A stretch of 50,353 nt of DNA from an uncultured Collinsella sp. (GTDB lineage: Bacteria > Actinomycetota > Coriobacteriia > Coriobacteriales > Coriobacteriaceae). Positions within the stretch are counted from its first letter, which is position 1, and the number at the start of each line of letters is the position of its first letter. The notes below the pieces were generated by a model that worked only from the letters and a program-made list of their open reading frames with translations, searched no databases and was not told where the DNA came from. Position numbers and translations under genes: made by a program. Shown piece after piece: positions 33,233 through 42,717 of this stretch. Location of the stretch: NCBI GenBank assembly GCA_938023085.1, contig CALHDP010000171.1, forward strand, positions 1 to 50,353, read 5' to 3'.

Positions 33233-34149
33233 GACAAAACACCCCACGAAAGATCGGCACCCTGCAGGCCGGCAGCCCAGGCAGAAGCAGCCATAGCACG
33301 CTTGCCATCGGGCTTAACCTCGAGCAACTCAACCGAGCCATCGGAAAGACCCAGGTAAACACGCTTGGCCTTAACGAGAACCTGACCCTCGCCAAGCGAC
33401 ACATCAGCCGGCGCAGCATCGAGCACGCGCACGGTCTTACCGGCAATCACGCAACGAGCAGGCGCGGTATCGGACGAAGCCAGCACATGACGCACGCAAT
33501 CGAGCGCAGCCATCTGCGGATCCAGGCGCATCTCCTGCTTAGAAATCTTGGCAGCATGGGTAACGAGCGCCTCGTCCTGCCCAGTCCACACGGCGGTGCC
33601 ATCGGCAACAGAAGGAAGCGTATCGGCAAGCAGCTTGCCGCCAAGCTCACCAAGCTCCATGGTCAACGCCTCAGCATGCTTACCGGCAACCGAGGTCGAG
33701 GCCTGCGCGCAATAAGCACCAGTATCCACGCCATGCCCAATGCGCATAATAGAAACGCCAGCAACCTCATCACCAGCGAGAATCGCACGCTGAATAGGAG
33801 CAGCCCCACGCCAACGAGGCAGCAAAGACGCATGAACATTCACAATGCCGAGCGGCGCCATATGCAGCACCTCATCGGGCAAAATGCAGCCATAGGCAGC
33901 CACGCAGAAAATATCAGCCCGCGCAGCCTGGAGCGCCTCAACGACCTCCGGCGTCATACGATTAGCCTCAATAACCGGCAACCCCAGCTCAAGCGCCTTA
34001 GCCTTAACAGGAGATGGCTCCAACTTTTTACCACGCCCGCGAACAGCATCGGGACGAGTAACAACAAGAGCAATCTCGTTCCCAGCCTCAACAAGCGAAG
34101 TCAGCGAAGGTACAGCAAAATCAGGCGTACCCATAAACACAATACGCAT
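33229..34149 (-). CDS. fmt: Methionyl-tRNA formyltransferase
   Basis: A 306-residue enzyme that formylates initiator Met-tRNA with 10-formyl-tetrahydrofolate. The N-terminal domain starts MRIVFMGTPDFAVPSL. The catalytic Asn/His/Asp set is in 'GIVNVHASLLPRWRGAAPIQRAI' (NVHASLLP) and 'IMRIGHGVDTGAY' (D in GVDTG). The C-terminal OB-like domain starts near residue 205. GAGGAGA lies upstream of the ATG. Deformylase (def) is upstream, separated by the long hairpin element, and rsmB overlaps downstream. Confidence 0.96.
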   Translation of the reverse strand: MRIVFMGTPDFAVPSLTSLVEAGNEIALVVTRPDAVRGRGKKLEPSPVKAKALELGLPVIEANRMTPEVVEALQAARADIFCVAAYGCILPDEVLHMAPLGIVNVHASLLPRWRGAAPIQRAILAGDEVAGVSIMRIGHGVDTGAYCAQASTSVAGKHAEALTMELGELGGKLLADTLPSVADGTAVWTGQDEALVTHAAKISKQEMRLDPQMAALDCVRHVLASSDTAPARCVIAGKTVRVLDAAPADVSLGEGQVLVKAKRVYLGLSDGSVELLEVKPDGKRAMAASAWAAGLQGADLSWGVLS

Positions 34150-34368
34150 AAAGAACGTCTCCTCTCAACCAAAGCCGAGACGGCTACAAATAACAGCGGA
34201 AAGCCAAATACAAAGCCCATCCGCAATAACAATTCAGCAAGAACAAATATACCCAAAACCAAAGAAAGAGCCGCAATAAAAGCAGCTCTTTCAGCAAAGC
34301 ACCTATCAGCAAAGACGCCCTTCCCTGGCCCGACGGCACCCGGGCGAAAAGGAGCACGAAAACGCAGG

Positions 34369-34501
34369 CCCCTTCCGCCGCAGGGCTTAGGTTATTGCTC
34401 CACGCGCAGTTCCGCACGAGCCGAAGAGCACTTAATGTGCTCTTCGTGCGAGCAGGACTGTTTGAGCATGGAGCAAAACCTAAGCCCTGCGACGGAAGGG
34501 G
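34369..34501. repeat. Long-hairpin element, copy A (133 bases)
   Basis: Outer arms at 34369-34402 and 34469-34501 pair over about 33 bases with one mismatch and one bulge. Inside lies a core nearly identical to copy B at 40817-40937: AGTTCCGCACGAGCC, then a 9-bp stem (GAAGAGCAC, 34423-34431, with GTGCTCTTC, 34437-34445) around a TTAAT loop, then GTGCGAGC and AGGACTG. The core can fold with GCAC/GTGC and AG..CC/GGACT stems and bulged GAGC(C). It fills part of the 360-base def-fmt gap. The rest of that gap (34150-34368) holds no gene I can support. Confidence 0.85.
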
Positions 34502-34511
34502 ACGGTGAGAC

Positions 34512-35048
34512 CTACTCCGTCTCGCCCGGTCGAGCGCCGCGGGCCAGGGCGTCCTGGTACTCCTTGACGGCCTTGAGCCTCTGCATGGGCTTAAGGCGCT
34601 CGAACATGGTGTTGCCGTGCAGATGATCGATCTCGTGCTGCAGGCACACGCAGAACAAATCGCCCGTGGCCTCATAGCGAATCAGGTTGGCGTCCAAGTC
34701 GTACGCCTCGACCACGACATGGTCGGGACGCTCGATCTCGCAGCTAATGCCGGGGATGGACAGGCAGCCCTCGCTAAACGGCACCAGATGGTCGCTCTGC
34801 TCAACAATGACGGGGTTAATGAGCACGTAGGGGTCATAGTCGTTCTTGTCGCTGTAGTCGCAGTCGATGGTGACGAGTTGGATGAGCTCGCCAATCTGCG
34901 GGGCCGCCAGGCCGCAACCGCCGTTCTCGAACATCATCTTCTTCATCTTCTCGGCAAGCGCCTCGATCGCCGGGGTGATCTCTTCGATGACGGCGCACTC
35001 CTGGCGCAGACGAGGGTCGGGCGACAGTACGATTCCGTTGGCTTCCAT
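34512..35048 (-). CDS. def: Peptide deformylase
   Basis: A 178-residue metalloenzyme that removes the formyl group from new proteins. All three motifs are present: 'GCGLAAPQIG' (motif 1, here Cys instead of Val), 'EGCLSIPG' (motif 2, metal-binding Cys) and 'QHEIDHLHG' (motif 3, HExxH). ATG 35048 has AAAGG six bases upstream; an ATG two codons earlier directly abuts that site. It starts 18 bases after the priA stop, so the two are co-transcribed. Confidence 0.95.
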   Translation of the reverse strand: MEANGIVLSPDPRLRQECAVIEEITPAIEALAEKMKKMMFENGGCGLAAPQIGELIQLVTIDCDYSDKNDYDPYVLINPVIVEQSDHLVPFSEGCLSIPGISCEIERPDHVVVEAYDLDANLIRYEATGDLFCVCLQHEIDHLHGNTMFERLKPMQRLKAVKEYQDALARGARPGETE

Positions 35049-35066
35049 GGCCATCCTTTCGGGTTG

Positions 35067-37520
35067 TTACATCAAATCATAGGCGTCGACATCAACGCTC
35101 ACGCTCACGCCGCGCACAGAGCCCACCTCTTTGAGGCAGGCGTCGATATCATCAGAGACATGGTACCCCACGGGCGACTTCACAAGCAGATGGAAGCGGT
35201 AACGGTCCTTGGCTCTCTCGATTACACACGAAGCCGGGCCCAGCACCTGCGGCACGGCACTCCCCGCCCGTAAAAAGTCGGGCGCGGCGGCATGCCAACG
35301 GCGCTTAAGAAGCTTTACAATGCGCCCGATGTAGTCCTGCGCGTCGTCTCGGTTCGCCGACCACACCAAGATGTTGACCAAGCGAACAAACGGCGGGTAC
35401 AGCGCGTCGCGGCGCTGGTCCAGGTCGTAGTCGGTAAAGATCGAACGGTCGTGCTCAGCGACAGCGCGAATGACCGGATCTTCGGGCAGGTAGGTCTGGA
35501 TGATCACCTCACCGGGGCGATCGCCGCGGCCGGCGCGGCCCGCAACCTGCTCCAGCAAGTCGTAGGCGCGCTCTCCTGCGCGGAAGTCCGGCAGCTTGAG
35601 GGCGAAATCGGCATTGACCACGCCCACAAGCGTGACCTCGGGAAAGTCGAGGCCCTTGGCGATCATCTGGGTGCCCAGCAGCACCGCACAATCGGCGGCA
35701 TCGAACTGCTCGAGCAGCTTTTTGTGCGCATCCTTGCCGCGCGTGGAATCGGCATCCATGCGAATAATGGCGACGTCCTCGGGAAGCATCTGGTGCAGCG
35801 CGTCCTCGATCTGTTGAGTGCCCAGACCCATTTTTGCCAGGTAGCGACTGCCACATTTGGGGCAACGGCTCGTGGGCGCGGGATACGGCTGCACGCGCCA
35901 AGACGAACCGCAGGTGTGGCACTGCAGCGTGTGTGTGCGCTCGTGATACGTAAGCGCGGTGGAGCAGTGGTTGCAGGTGGGCACGCAGCCGCATTCGCGG
36001 CACATCAGGAAGGGCGCAAAGCCACGCCGGTTGTGCAGCAACACGGCCTTTTCGCGGCGCTCGACCACACGCTCCAGGCCTTCCATCAGAGGTTTAGAGA
36101 ACATGGAGCGGCTACCGTGCGCGAACTCGCGGCGCAGGTCGGCAATGCGGACAGTCGGCAGCACGGCGTGTCCCGGGCGCTCGGGCATCTCGACGCGCGT
36201 CCAGGTGGCACCGTTATACGTGCCACGGCGGCAGCGATCGAGGGCCTCAGCAGAAGGCGTGGCGGAGCCCAACACGAGCGGGCAGCGGTAGCGCCGCGCC
36301 ATCTCGGCCGCCACCTCGCGCGCGTGGTAACGCGGGCTGGAGCCTTGCTTATAACTGGTCTCGTGCTCCTCGTCGATGATGATGAGGCCCAGGTCGTCAA
36401 GCGGGCAAAAGAGCGCCGAGCGGGCGCCCACGACCACGCGCGCGGCACCGCTGGCGACCATATCCCACTGGTCCAGGCGCTCGCCGGCCGAAAGGCGCGA
36501 ATGGAACACGGCAACCGTCTCACCAAAGCGCGAGCGAAAGCGGCCGACGGTTTGGGCCGTCAGCGAGATCTCGGGCACGAGCACGCAGGCCGAGCGACCG
36601 GCCGCGAGCACTCGCTCGATAGCTGAGAGGTAGACCTCGGTTTTGCCGGAGCCCGTAACACCGTCCACGAGCACCACGTCGCCGTGCGCATCCAGGCGAG
36701 CGCGCTCAATCTGCGCGAGCGCCTGCTGCTGGCCGTTGGTAAGTGCGACCGGCGCTTTGCCACTCGCGGAGGACAGCGTGGTCTGCTCGCTGCAACCGCG
36801 CCAGGCACGGCGCTCCTCCACCACGACAACGCCGCGTTTTTCGAGCGCCTTGATGGTCGCCGACATGCTGTTGTAAAGCAGGTTGAGGTCGCGCGTCGTG
36901 ACCGGTCCGCACTGGAGCGCCTCGATGAGCTGACGCTGACGAACCGCCGTTTTGGGAGGCGTATAGTCGAAGCCCTCGGGCGTAAGCATGACCCAACGGT
37001 TTTGGATAGGCTTGACGGCTGGGCGCTCAACCGACCATGCGCCGTCATCGCCCTTGACCACGCGCGGGCTGCCGCCCGGGGGCAAGAACAGGCGCAGACA
37101 CTCGGAAAGCGTCGCGACATATTCGCGGCTCATCCAACGCGCGATGCGGGCGGCCTCGGCGGTAAAGAGCGGTTTGCTGAGGATAGCCTCGATGGCTTTA
37201 ATGCGCGCGGGGTCGAGGGCGCTGTTGCCCTGCAGGTCGCCCAGCTCAGGCGCAATGTCGACGATATAGCCCGCGGCGGCGCGGTTACCAAAGTGGACCA
37301 GGACTGTTGATCCGATCTGCGCCTCGTCGGCAAGGGACCGAGGAATGCCGTAAGCAAACGGCTCGGACAGCGCGCGAGTCGGGATGTCGAGAACCACGCT
37401 CGCATAGGCGGCGATGGGCTCGGGCGCTGGTTCGAGCTTGGCCGGGGCAGCAGCAGGCACGGGCTTCGCCGGAGCCTCCCCCGGTTCCGGCGAACCAAAC
37501 AGTGACAGTTGCTCGGCCAT
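35067..37520 (-). CDS. priA: Primosomal helicase PriA
   Basis: About 817 residues; a 3'-5' helicase that restarts stalled replication forks. After a Pro/Ala/Glu-rich N-terminal 35 residues comes the 3'-DNA-binding domain ('VVLDIPTRALSEPFAYGIP'). Helicase motifs follow: 'GVTGSGKTEVYL' (Walker A), 'DEEHETSYKQ' (DEEH box) and 'LGSATPSAEAL'. The zinc-binding region has eight cysteines (CRECGCVPTCNHC ... CHTCG ... CPKCG), and 'LLGTQMIAKGLDFPEVTLVGV' and 'QVAGRAGRG' complete the helicase core. ATG 37520 has GGGAGG ten bases upstream. Confidence 0.95.
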   Translation of the reverse strand: MAEQLSLFGSPEPGEAPAKPVPAAAPAKLEPAPEPIAAYASVVLDIPTRALSEPFAYGIPRSLADEAQIGSTVLVHFGNRAAAGYIVDIAPELGDLQGNSALDPARIKAIEAILSKPLFTAEAARIARWMSREYVATLSECLRLFLPPGGSPRVVKGDDGAWSVERPAVKPIQNRWVMLTPEGFDYTPPKTAVRQRQLIEALQCGPVTTRDLNLLYNSMSATIKALEKRGVVVVEERRAWRGCSEQTTLSSASGKAPVALTNGQQQALAQIERARLDAHGDVVLVDGVTGSGKTEVYLSAIERVLAAGRSACVLVPEISLTAQTVGRFRSRFGETVAVFHSRLSAGERLDQWDMVASGAARVVVGARSALFCPLDDLGLIIIDEEHETSYKQGSSPRYHAREVAAEMARRYRCPLVLGSATPSAEALDRCRRGTYNGATWTRVEMPERPGHAVLPTVRIADLRREFAHGSRSMFSKPLMEGLERVVERREKAVLLHNRRGFAPFLMCRECGCVPTCNHCSTALTYHERTHTLQCHTCGSSWRVQPYPAPTSRCPKCGSRYLAKMGLGTQQIEDALHQMLPEDVAIIRMDADSTRGKDAHKKLLEQFDAADCAVLLGTQMIAKGLDFPEVTLVGVVNADFALKLPDFRAGERAYDLLEQVAGRAGRGDRPGEVIIQTYLPEDPVIRAVAEHDRSIFTDYDLDQRRDALYPPFVRLVNILVWSANRDDAQDYIGRIVKLLKRRWHAAAPDFLRAGSAVPQVLGPASCVIERAKDRYRFHLLVKSPVGYHVSDDIDACLKEVGSVRGVSVSVDVDAYDLM

Positions 37521-37559
37521 GGCCCCAGCACCTCCCATCCCATTCGTCTTCAGAAACAA

Positions 37560-37585
37560 GAGCCCCGCTCGGGTGAACGGGGCTC
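37560..37585 (-). terminator. Terminator after gltX
   Basis: An 8-bp stem (37560-37567 and 37578-37585, GAGCCCCG/CGGGGCTC) with a 10-base loop, followed on the minus strand by TTGTTT. It separates gltX from priA. Confidence 0.75.
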
Positions 37586-37608
37586 GGATACAAACGTTTG
37601 CGCAGCGA

Positions 37609-39084
37609 TTACAGCGCCATCGTGCGGGCGCGGTCGATACGCGCCAGGCAGTCGTCGCGGCCGACGAGCGCCATGGTCTCGCCCAGCGGAGGGCTCACCA
37701 TGTTGCCGCAGACGGCGACGCGCACGGCCTGGAACACTACGCGCTTCTTAAGGTCCATCTGCTCGGGCAGCGGCTCAAGCGCGGCGTCGATGTTGGCAGC
37801 CGTCCACTCGTTCACACCCTCGAGCGCGGCCTTGGCGGCATCAAGAATGGCACCCATGCCCTCCTTGGCCAGGCCCTTGTTGACGGATTTCTCGTCATAC
37901 TCGAGCGTCTCGGCCGTAGCGAAGATGGGGGCGGCGACGGTCACGGCGTCGGCCGGCATCTTGGTGCGCGGCTTGACGATGGCAGCGAGCGCGTCGATCC
38001 AATCCTCGCCGTACTCGACATTACCCTCGATGAGACCCGCCTCGTGCAGCTCGGGAACCATGATCTCGTCGGCAAACTGAGCATCGGACATGCCGTTGAT
38101 GTACTCGGCATTGACCCAGTCGAGCTTCTTGGGGTCGAAGGTCGCCGGGTTCTTGGAGATGCGGTCGAGCGAGAACTTGCTGGCCAGAACATCGCGCGGG
38201 ATGATCGTGGTCTCGCCGTCGAGCGACCAGCCGAGCAGCGCCAGGTAGTTGACGAAGGCGTCGGACAGGTAACCGGCGTCGCGGTACTCCTCCACCGAGG
38301 TGGCGCCGTGGCGCTTGGAGAGCTTCTTGCCGTCGGCGCCCAGGATCATGGAGATGTGGGCGAACGTGGGCACGGGCGCGCCGAGGGCCTCGTAGACCAT
38401 GACCTGACGCGGAGTGTTGGACAGGTGGTCGTCGCCGCGGATGACATGGGTGATCTTCATCATGGCGTCGTCGACGACGGTCGCGAAGTTGTACGTGGGC
38501 GTGCCATCGGAGCGGAAGATGACAAAGTCGTCGAGCTCCTTGGCGTCGAAGGTTACCTCGCCGTGGACGGCGTCGTGGATGACGACGTCGCCGCGGTCCT
38601 CGGGCACCTTAATACGCAGGACGTAGGACTCGCCGGCCTCGATGCGGCGGCGGGCCTCCTCGGGATCAAGATCGCGGCAACGGCGCTGATAGCCCTGGAA
38701 GGGGTCCTTGCGCTCCTGCGCGGCCTTGCGGTCGGCGTCGAGCTGCTCCTTGGTGCAGAAGCAGGGATAGGCCTTGCCCTCGTCCCAGAGCTTCTGGGCG
38801 GCCTGCTTGTACAGGTCCAGGCGCTCGGTCTGGGCGTAGGGGCCAAAGTCGCCGCCCACCTCGGGACCCTCGTCCCAGTCCAGGCCCAGCCAACGCATGG
38901 CGCGCAGGATGATCTGCGTGTTCTCGTCGGTGGAGCGGGTGGGGTCGGTGTCGTCGATGCGCAGGATGAACGTGCCGCCGTTTGCGCGGGCGAAAGCCCA
39001 GTTATAGATAGCGGTGCGGGCGCCGCCGATGTGCAGCTTGCCCGTAGGTGAGGGTGCAAAGCGGACGCGAACGTCTGATGCCAT
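37609..39084 (-). CDS. gltX: Glutamyl-tRNA synthetase
   Basis: A 491-residue class I synthetase. It starts MASDVRVRFAPSPTGKLHIGGARTA, with the HIGH-type motif HIGG. 'LRIDDTDPTRS' is the Glu/ATP-binding block, and KLSKRHGA is the KMSKS-type motif. The C-terminal anticodon-binding domain is helical. ATG 39084 has GGAG seven bases upstream; the frame's 13-codon extension has no such site. It is a single gene with its own terminator, divergent from metK. Confidence 0.95.
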   Translation of the reverse strand: MASDVRVRFAPSPTGKLHIGGARTAIYNWAFARANGGTFILRIDDTDPTRSTDENTQIILRAMRWLGLDWDEGPEVGGDFGPYAQTERLDLYKQAAQKLWDEGKAYPCFCTKEQLDADRKAAQERKDPFQGYQRRCRDLDPEEARRRIEAGESYVLRIKVPEDRGDVVIHDAVHGEVTFDAKELDDFVIFRSDGTPTYNFATVVDDAMMKITHVIRGDDHLSNTPRQVMVYEALGAPVPTFAHISMILGADGKKLSKRHGATSVEEYRDAGYLSDAFVNYLALLGWSLDGETTIIPRDVLASKFSLDRISKNPATFDPKKLDWVNAEYINGMSDAQFADEIMVPELHEAGLIEGNVEYGEDWIDALAAIVKPRTKMPADAVTVAAPIFATAETLEYDEKSVNKGLAKEGMGAILDAAKAALEGVNEWTAANIDAALEPLPEQMDLKKRVVFQAVRVAVCGNMVSPPLGETMALVGRDDCLARIDRARTMAL

Positions 39085-39164
39085 GGAAATCTCCTCGATT
39101 GCAGGATGGATGTCTAACCGCACCAGTATAAAGCATCAAAGCAACCTCCGCACAAAGGGCACCG

Positions 39165-39262
39165 ACCTACTCATTGGGGACAGACTTAAATGACCATTCT
39201 TTGGGCAACCTGTCGACACTTAGGTAAGGCCGATCATTTAAGCCTGTCCCCAATGAGTAGGT
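39165..39262. repeat. Palindromic element, ATTGGGGACAG family
   Basis: Arms of 29 bases (39165-39193 and 39234-39262) are complementary with one mismatch and contain CATTGGGGACAG and CTTAAATGA. The 40-base spacer shows no clear structure. It lies in the divergent gltX-metK region. Only one copy is in the window. Confidence 0.85.
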
Positions 39263-39294
39263 GCGGAAAGGGTGTGAATGTTTGATTTACGCGC

Positions 39295-39367
39295 TATGAT
39301 GTGCCCTTGCATAGAGAGCCCGGCGGAATGGTAACGGTCGCCGGGACACGTTTTTGAAAGGACAATC
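39295..39367 (+). promoter_or_regulatory. metK promoter and short leader with hairpin
   Basis: TATGAT (39295-39300) is a good -10 box with a weak -35. The leader of about 60 bases holds a perfect 7-bp stem (39319-39325 and 39339-39345, CCCGGCG/CGCCGGG), soon followed by five T and then the GAAAGGA ribosome binding site. CCTT near 39305 could pair with AAGG of that site. The layout fits control of metK by attenuation or by hiding its ribosome binding site, but it does not match a SAM riboswitch I can name. Confidence 0.4.
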
Positions 39368-40648
<1,281 letters not shown>

Positions 40649-40685
40649 GCACGCGGCTAAAGCTACAGCCAAATAGAAACGCACC

Positions 40686-40720
40686 AAAAAGAGGTACCGA
40701 AACAACCGGTACCTCTTTTT
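40686..40720 (+). terminator. Terminator of metK
   Basis: A perfect 14-bp stem with A-run and T-run (40686-40699 and 40707-40720) and a 7-base loop, ending in a long T-tract. It lies 38 bases past the metK stop. Confidence 0.93.
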
Positions 40721-40816
40721 TATTTAATCGGTGGTGAAGATGAGTCGACATGGAGCACAGAATAGGTCTCCAGCTGATGGATTTTGCAGCATGAGCGCCT
40801 CTACCATGTATCCTAA

Positions 40817-40937
40817 GTTCCGAGGGCTTTGGTATTTGGTCGATCGCGAGTTCCGCACGAGCCGGAGGCCACTTAATGTGGCCTCCGTGCGAGCCAGGAC
40901 TGTAGAGCAGGCGACCAAATACCAAAGCCCTCGGAAC
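40817..40937. repeat. Long-hairpin element, copy B (121 bases)
   Basis: Outer arms of 26 bases are perfectly complementary (40817-40842 and 40912-40937). The core matches copy A: AGTTCCGCACGAGCC, a 9-bp stem (GGAGGCCAC, 40864-40872, with GTGGCCTCC, 40878-40886) around the same TTAAT loop, then GTGCGAGCC and AGGACTGT. Where the two copies differ inside stems, both sides have usually changed together. The element ends 23 bases before the sdaA start and would form the mRNA leader of that gene. Confidence 0.9.
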
Positions 40938-40960
40938 GACGGGATAGAGAAGGAGCACCC

Positions 40961-42568
40961 ATGGCAGGCAAGCCGCAAACACTAGCTACGACCTCGGCAT
41001 TCGAGATCTTGGGGCCCGTCATGGTCGGCCCCAGCTCATCGCACACCGCCGGCGCCCTGCGCTGCGCCCAAGTTGCCGCCAGCCTGCTGGAAGGCCGCAT
41101 CACCAAAGTCACCTTTGGCCTGTGGAACTCCTTCGCCCACACTTACCGCGGCCACGGCACCGACCGTGCGCTCGTCGCGGGCATACTGGGCCTCGACACC
41201 GATGACGAGAACATCAAGCAGGCCTTCGACCTCGCACGCGAGCAGGGCCTCGAATATCACTTTGACATCAAGGGCGACGACGCGTCCATCCACCCCAACA
41301 CCGTCGACATCGACATGGTCGACGACACGGGCGCCACGGCACAGGTCCGCGGCGAGAGCCTGGGCGGCGGCAAGATGCGCATCAGCCGCATTAACGGCGT
41401 CGGCGTCGACATCTCGGGCATGTATTCCACGCTCTTCGTGGCGCACAAGGACGTCCCCGGTGTACTCGCCGCGCTCACCAACCTGCTCGCCTACGCCCAT
41501 GTAAACATCGCCTTCTGCCGCACCTACCGCACCGAAGTGGGCGGCCAGGCCTACTCCGTCTTTGAGACCGACGGCGCGCCCGACGACACCGTCGTCCCCA
41601 TGCTGCGCAAGCTCGACAATGTCGATTACGCAACGTTTATCGAGCTCCCCGGTTCTGCCTCGTCGATCTCCCCCGGCGTCTCGGCCAAGGAAATCTTCGA
41701 CGACGGCGAGCAGCTGCTCGATGCGTGCGAGGAACTGGGGCTCAGCATCGGCGCCGTCATGGCCGTTCGCGAGGCGCGTCTGACCGGCGAGGCGCACGCC
41801 GTCGCCGCCATGCGCCGCGTGCTCGACGTCATGCGCGAGGAGACCACGGCCCCCATCGCCAATCCGCAACGCTCGCTCGGCGGGCTTATCGGCGGCGAGG
41901 CCAAGCTCGTCGAAGCAACCCGCTGCAACGATTTGAGTGCAAGCCTGATGGGCGCCGTCCAGACCGACGCCGTTGCCCGCGCCATGGCCGTGCTCGAGCG
42001 CTCCGCTACCATGGGCGTGATTGTCGCCGCCCCCACGGCAGGGTCCGCGGGTGTTGTGCCCGGCTGCGTGCTGGCGCTCGCCGATCGCCTGCAGCTCGAC
42101 GACGAGCAAGTCATGGACGCGCTCTACTGCGCAGCCGCCATCGGCCTCAACCTCACCACGAGCGCCTGCGTCGCCGGCGCCGAGGGTGGCTGTCAAGCCG
42201 AGGTGGGAAGCGCCGCCGCCATGGCAGCCGCCGCGCTGGTGCAGATGCTCGGCGGCACGCCCGAGCAGGCGCTCGACGCCAGTTCCATCGCGCTGAGTAA
42301 CCTGCTGGGCCTCGTTTGTGACCCCGTCGGTGGCCTCGTGGAGGTGCCCTGCCAAAACCGCAACGCCATTGGCGTGGCAGCGGCCTTTAGCTCGGCACAA
42401 CTCGCCCTCGCAGGCATTAAGAGCTTGGTGCCGTTTGACCAGATGGCACATGTCATGCTCTCGGTGGGCCACGCGTTGCCGGCCACGCTGCGCGAGACGG
42501 CAAAGGGCGGCATCGCGCAGGCTCCGGCCGCACTTTCGGCCTGTGCAAAATGCGGTGTGTGCGGATAG
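40961..42568 (+). CDS. sdaA: L-serine dehydratase, iron-sulfur type, single chain with ACT domain
   Basis: A 535-residue enzyme that turns L-serine into pyruvate and ammonia. Beta part: about residues 1-150 ('GPVMVGPSSSHTAGALRCAQVA', the SSHTxG motif). Then an ACT domain (about 150-225, 'HKDVPGVLAALTNLLAYAHVNIAF'), then the alpha part (about 240-535) with 'APTAGSAGVVPG', 'ACVAGAEGGCQAEVGSAAAM' and 'CDPVGGLVEVPCQNRN', whose cysteines hold the Fe-S cluster. Other species encode beta+ACT and alpha as two genes (sdaAB, sdaAA); here they are fused in that order. The C-terminus ends CAKCGVCG, an extra cysteine cluster. AAGGAG lies upstream of ATG 40961. Confidence 0.93.
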   Translation: MAGKPQTLATTSAFEILGPVMVGPSSSHTAGALRCAQVAASLLEGRITKVTFGLWNSFAHTYRGHGTDRALVAGILGLDTDDENIKQAFDLAREQGLEYHFDIKGDDASIHPNTVDIDMVDDTGATAQVRGESLGGGKMRISRINGVGVDISGMYSTLFVAHKDVPGVLAALTNLLAYAHVNIAFCRTYRTEVGGQAYSVFETDGAPDDTVVPMLRKLDNVDYATFIELPGSASSISPGVSAKEIFDDGEQLLDACEELGLSIGAVMAVREARLTGEAHAVAAMRRVLDVMREETTAPIANPQRSLGGLIGGEAKLVEATRCNDLSASLMGAVQTDAVARAMAVLERSATMGVIVAAPTAGSAGVVPGCVLALADRLQLDDEQVMDALYCAAAIGLNLTTSACVAGAEGGCQAEVGSAAAMAAAALVQMLGGTPEQALDASSIALSNLLGLVCDPVGGLVEVPCQNRNAIGVAAAFSSAQLALAGIKSLVPFDQMAHVMLSVGHALPATLRETAKGGIAQAPAALSACAKCGVCG

Positions 42569-42586
42569 CGGCAAAGAACGACTCAA

Positions 42587-42613
42587 AGGTGGGACTAATG
42601 TCCCACCTCTTTT
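42587..42613 (+). terminator. Terminator of sdaA
   Basis: A 9-bp stem (42587-42595 and 42600-42608, AGGTGGGAC/GTCCCACCT) with a TAAT loop, followed by CTTTT. It lies 18 bases past the stop. Confidence 0.88.
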
Positions 42614-42717
42614 GAATGCCACCGTTTCCGTACCACAAACAGCAGGGCAATCGCTATAATGCAAGCCCAGTAAAAACACGATGAACCGCAAGGCGAAAAT
42701 CGAAGGATATGCATACG

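Noticed and set aside
34100..34368. Hydrophobic open frame on the minus strand between def and fmt (for example ALSLVLGIFVLAELLLR)
   Set aside because: It has no start codon until very late, runs into fmt in another frame, and begins at the long-hairpin element; probably chance.
37414..39051. A 545-codon plus-strand frame opposite gltX and the start of priA
   Set aside because: It spans two real genes and a terminator on the other strand and is low in sequence complexity.
40724..40978. Minus-strand frame through the long hairpin that shares the peptide 'LRLVRN' region with the frame through copy A
   Set aside because: The similarity follows from the conserved palindrome itself. Neither frame has a start or a plausible product.
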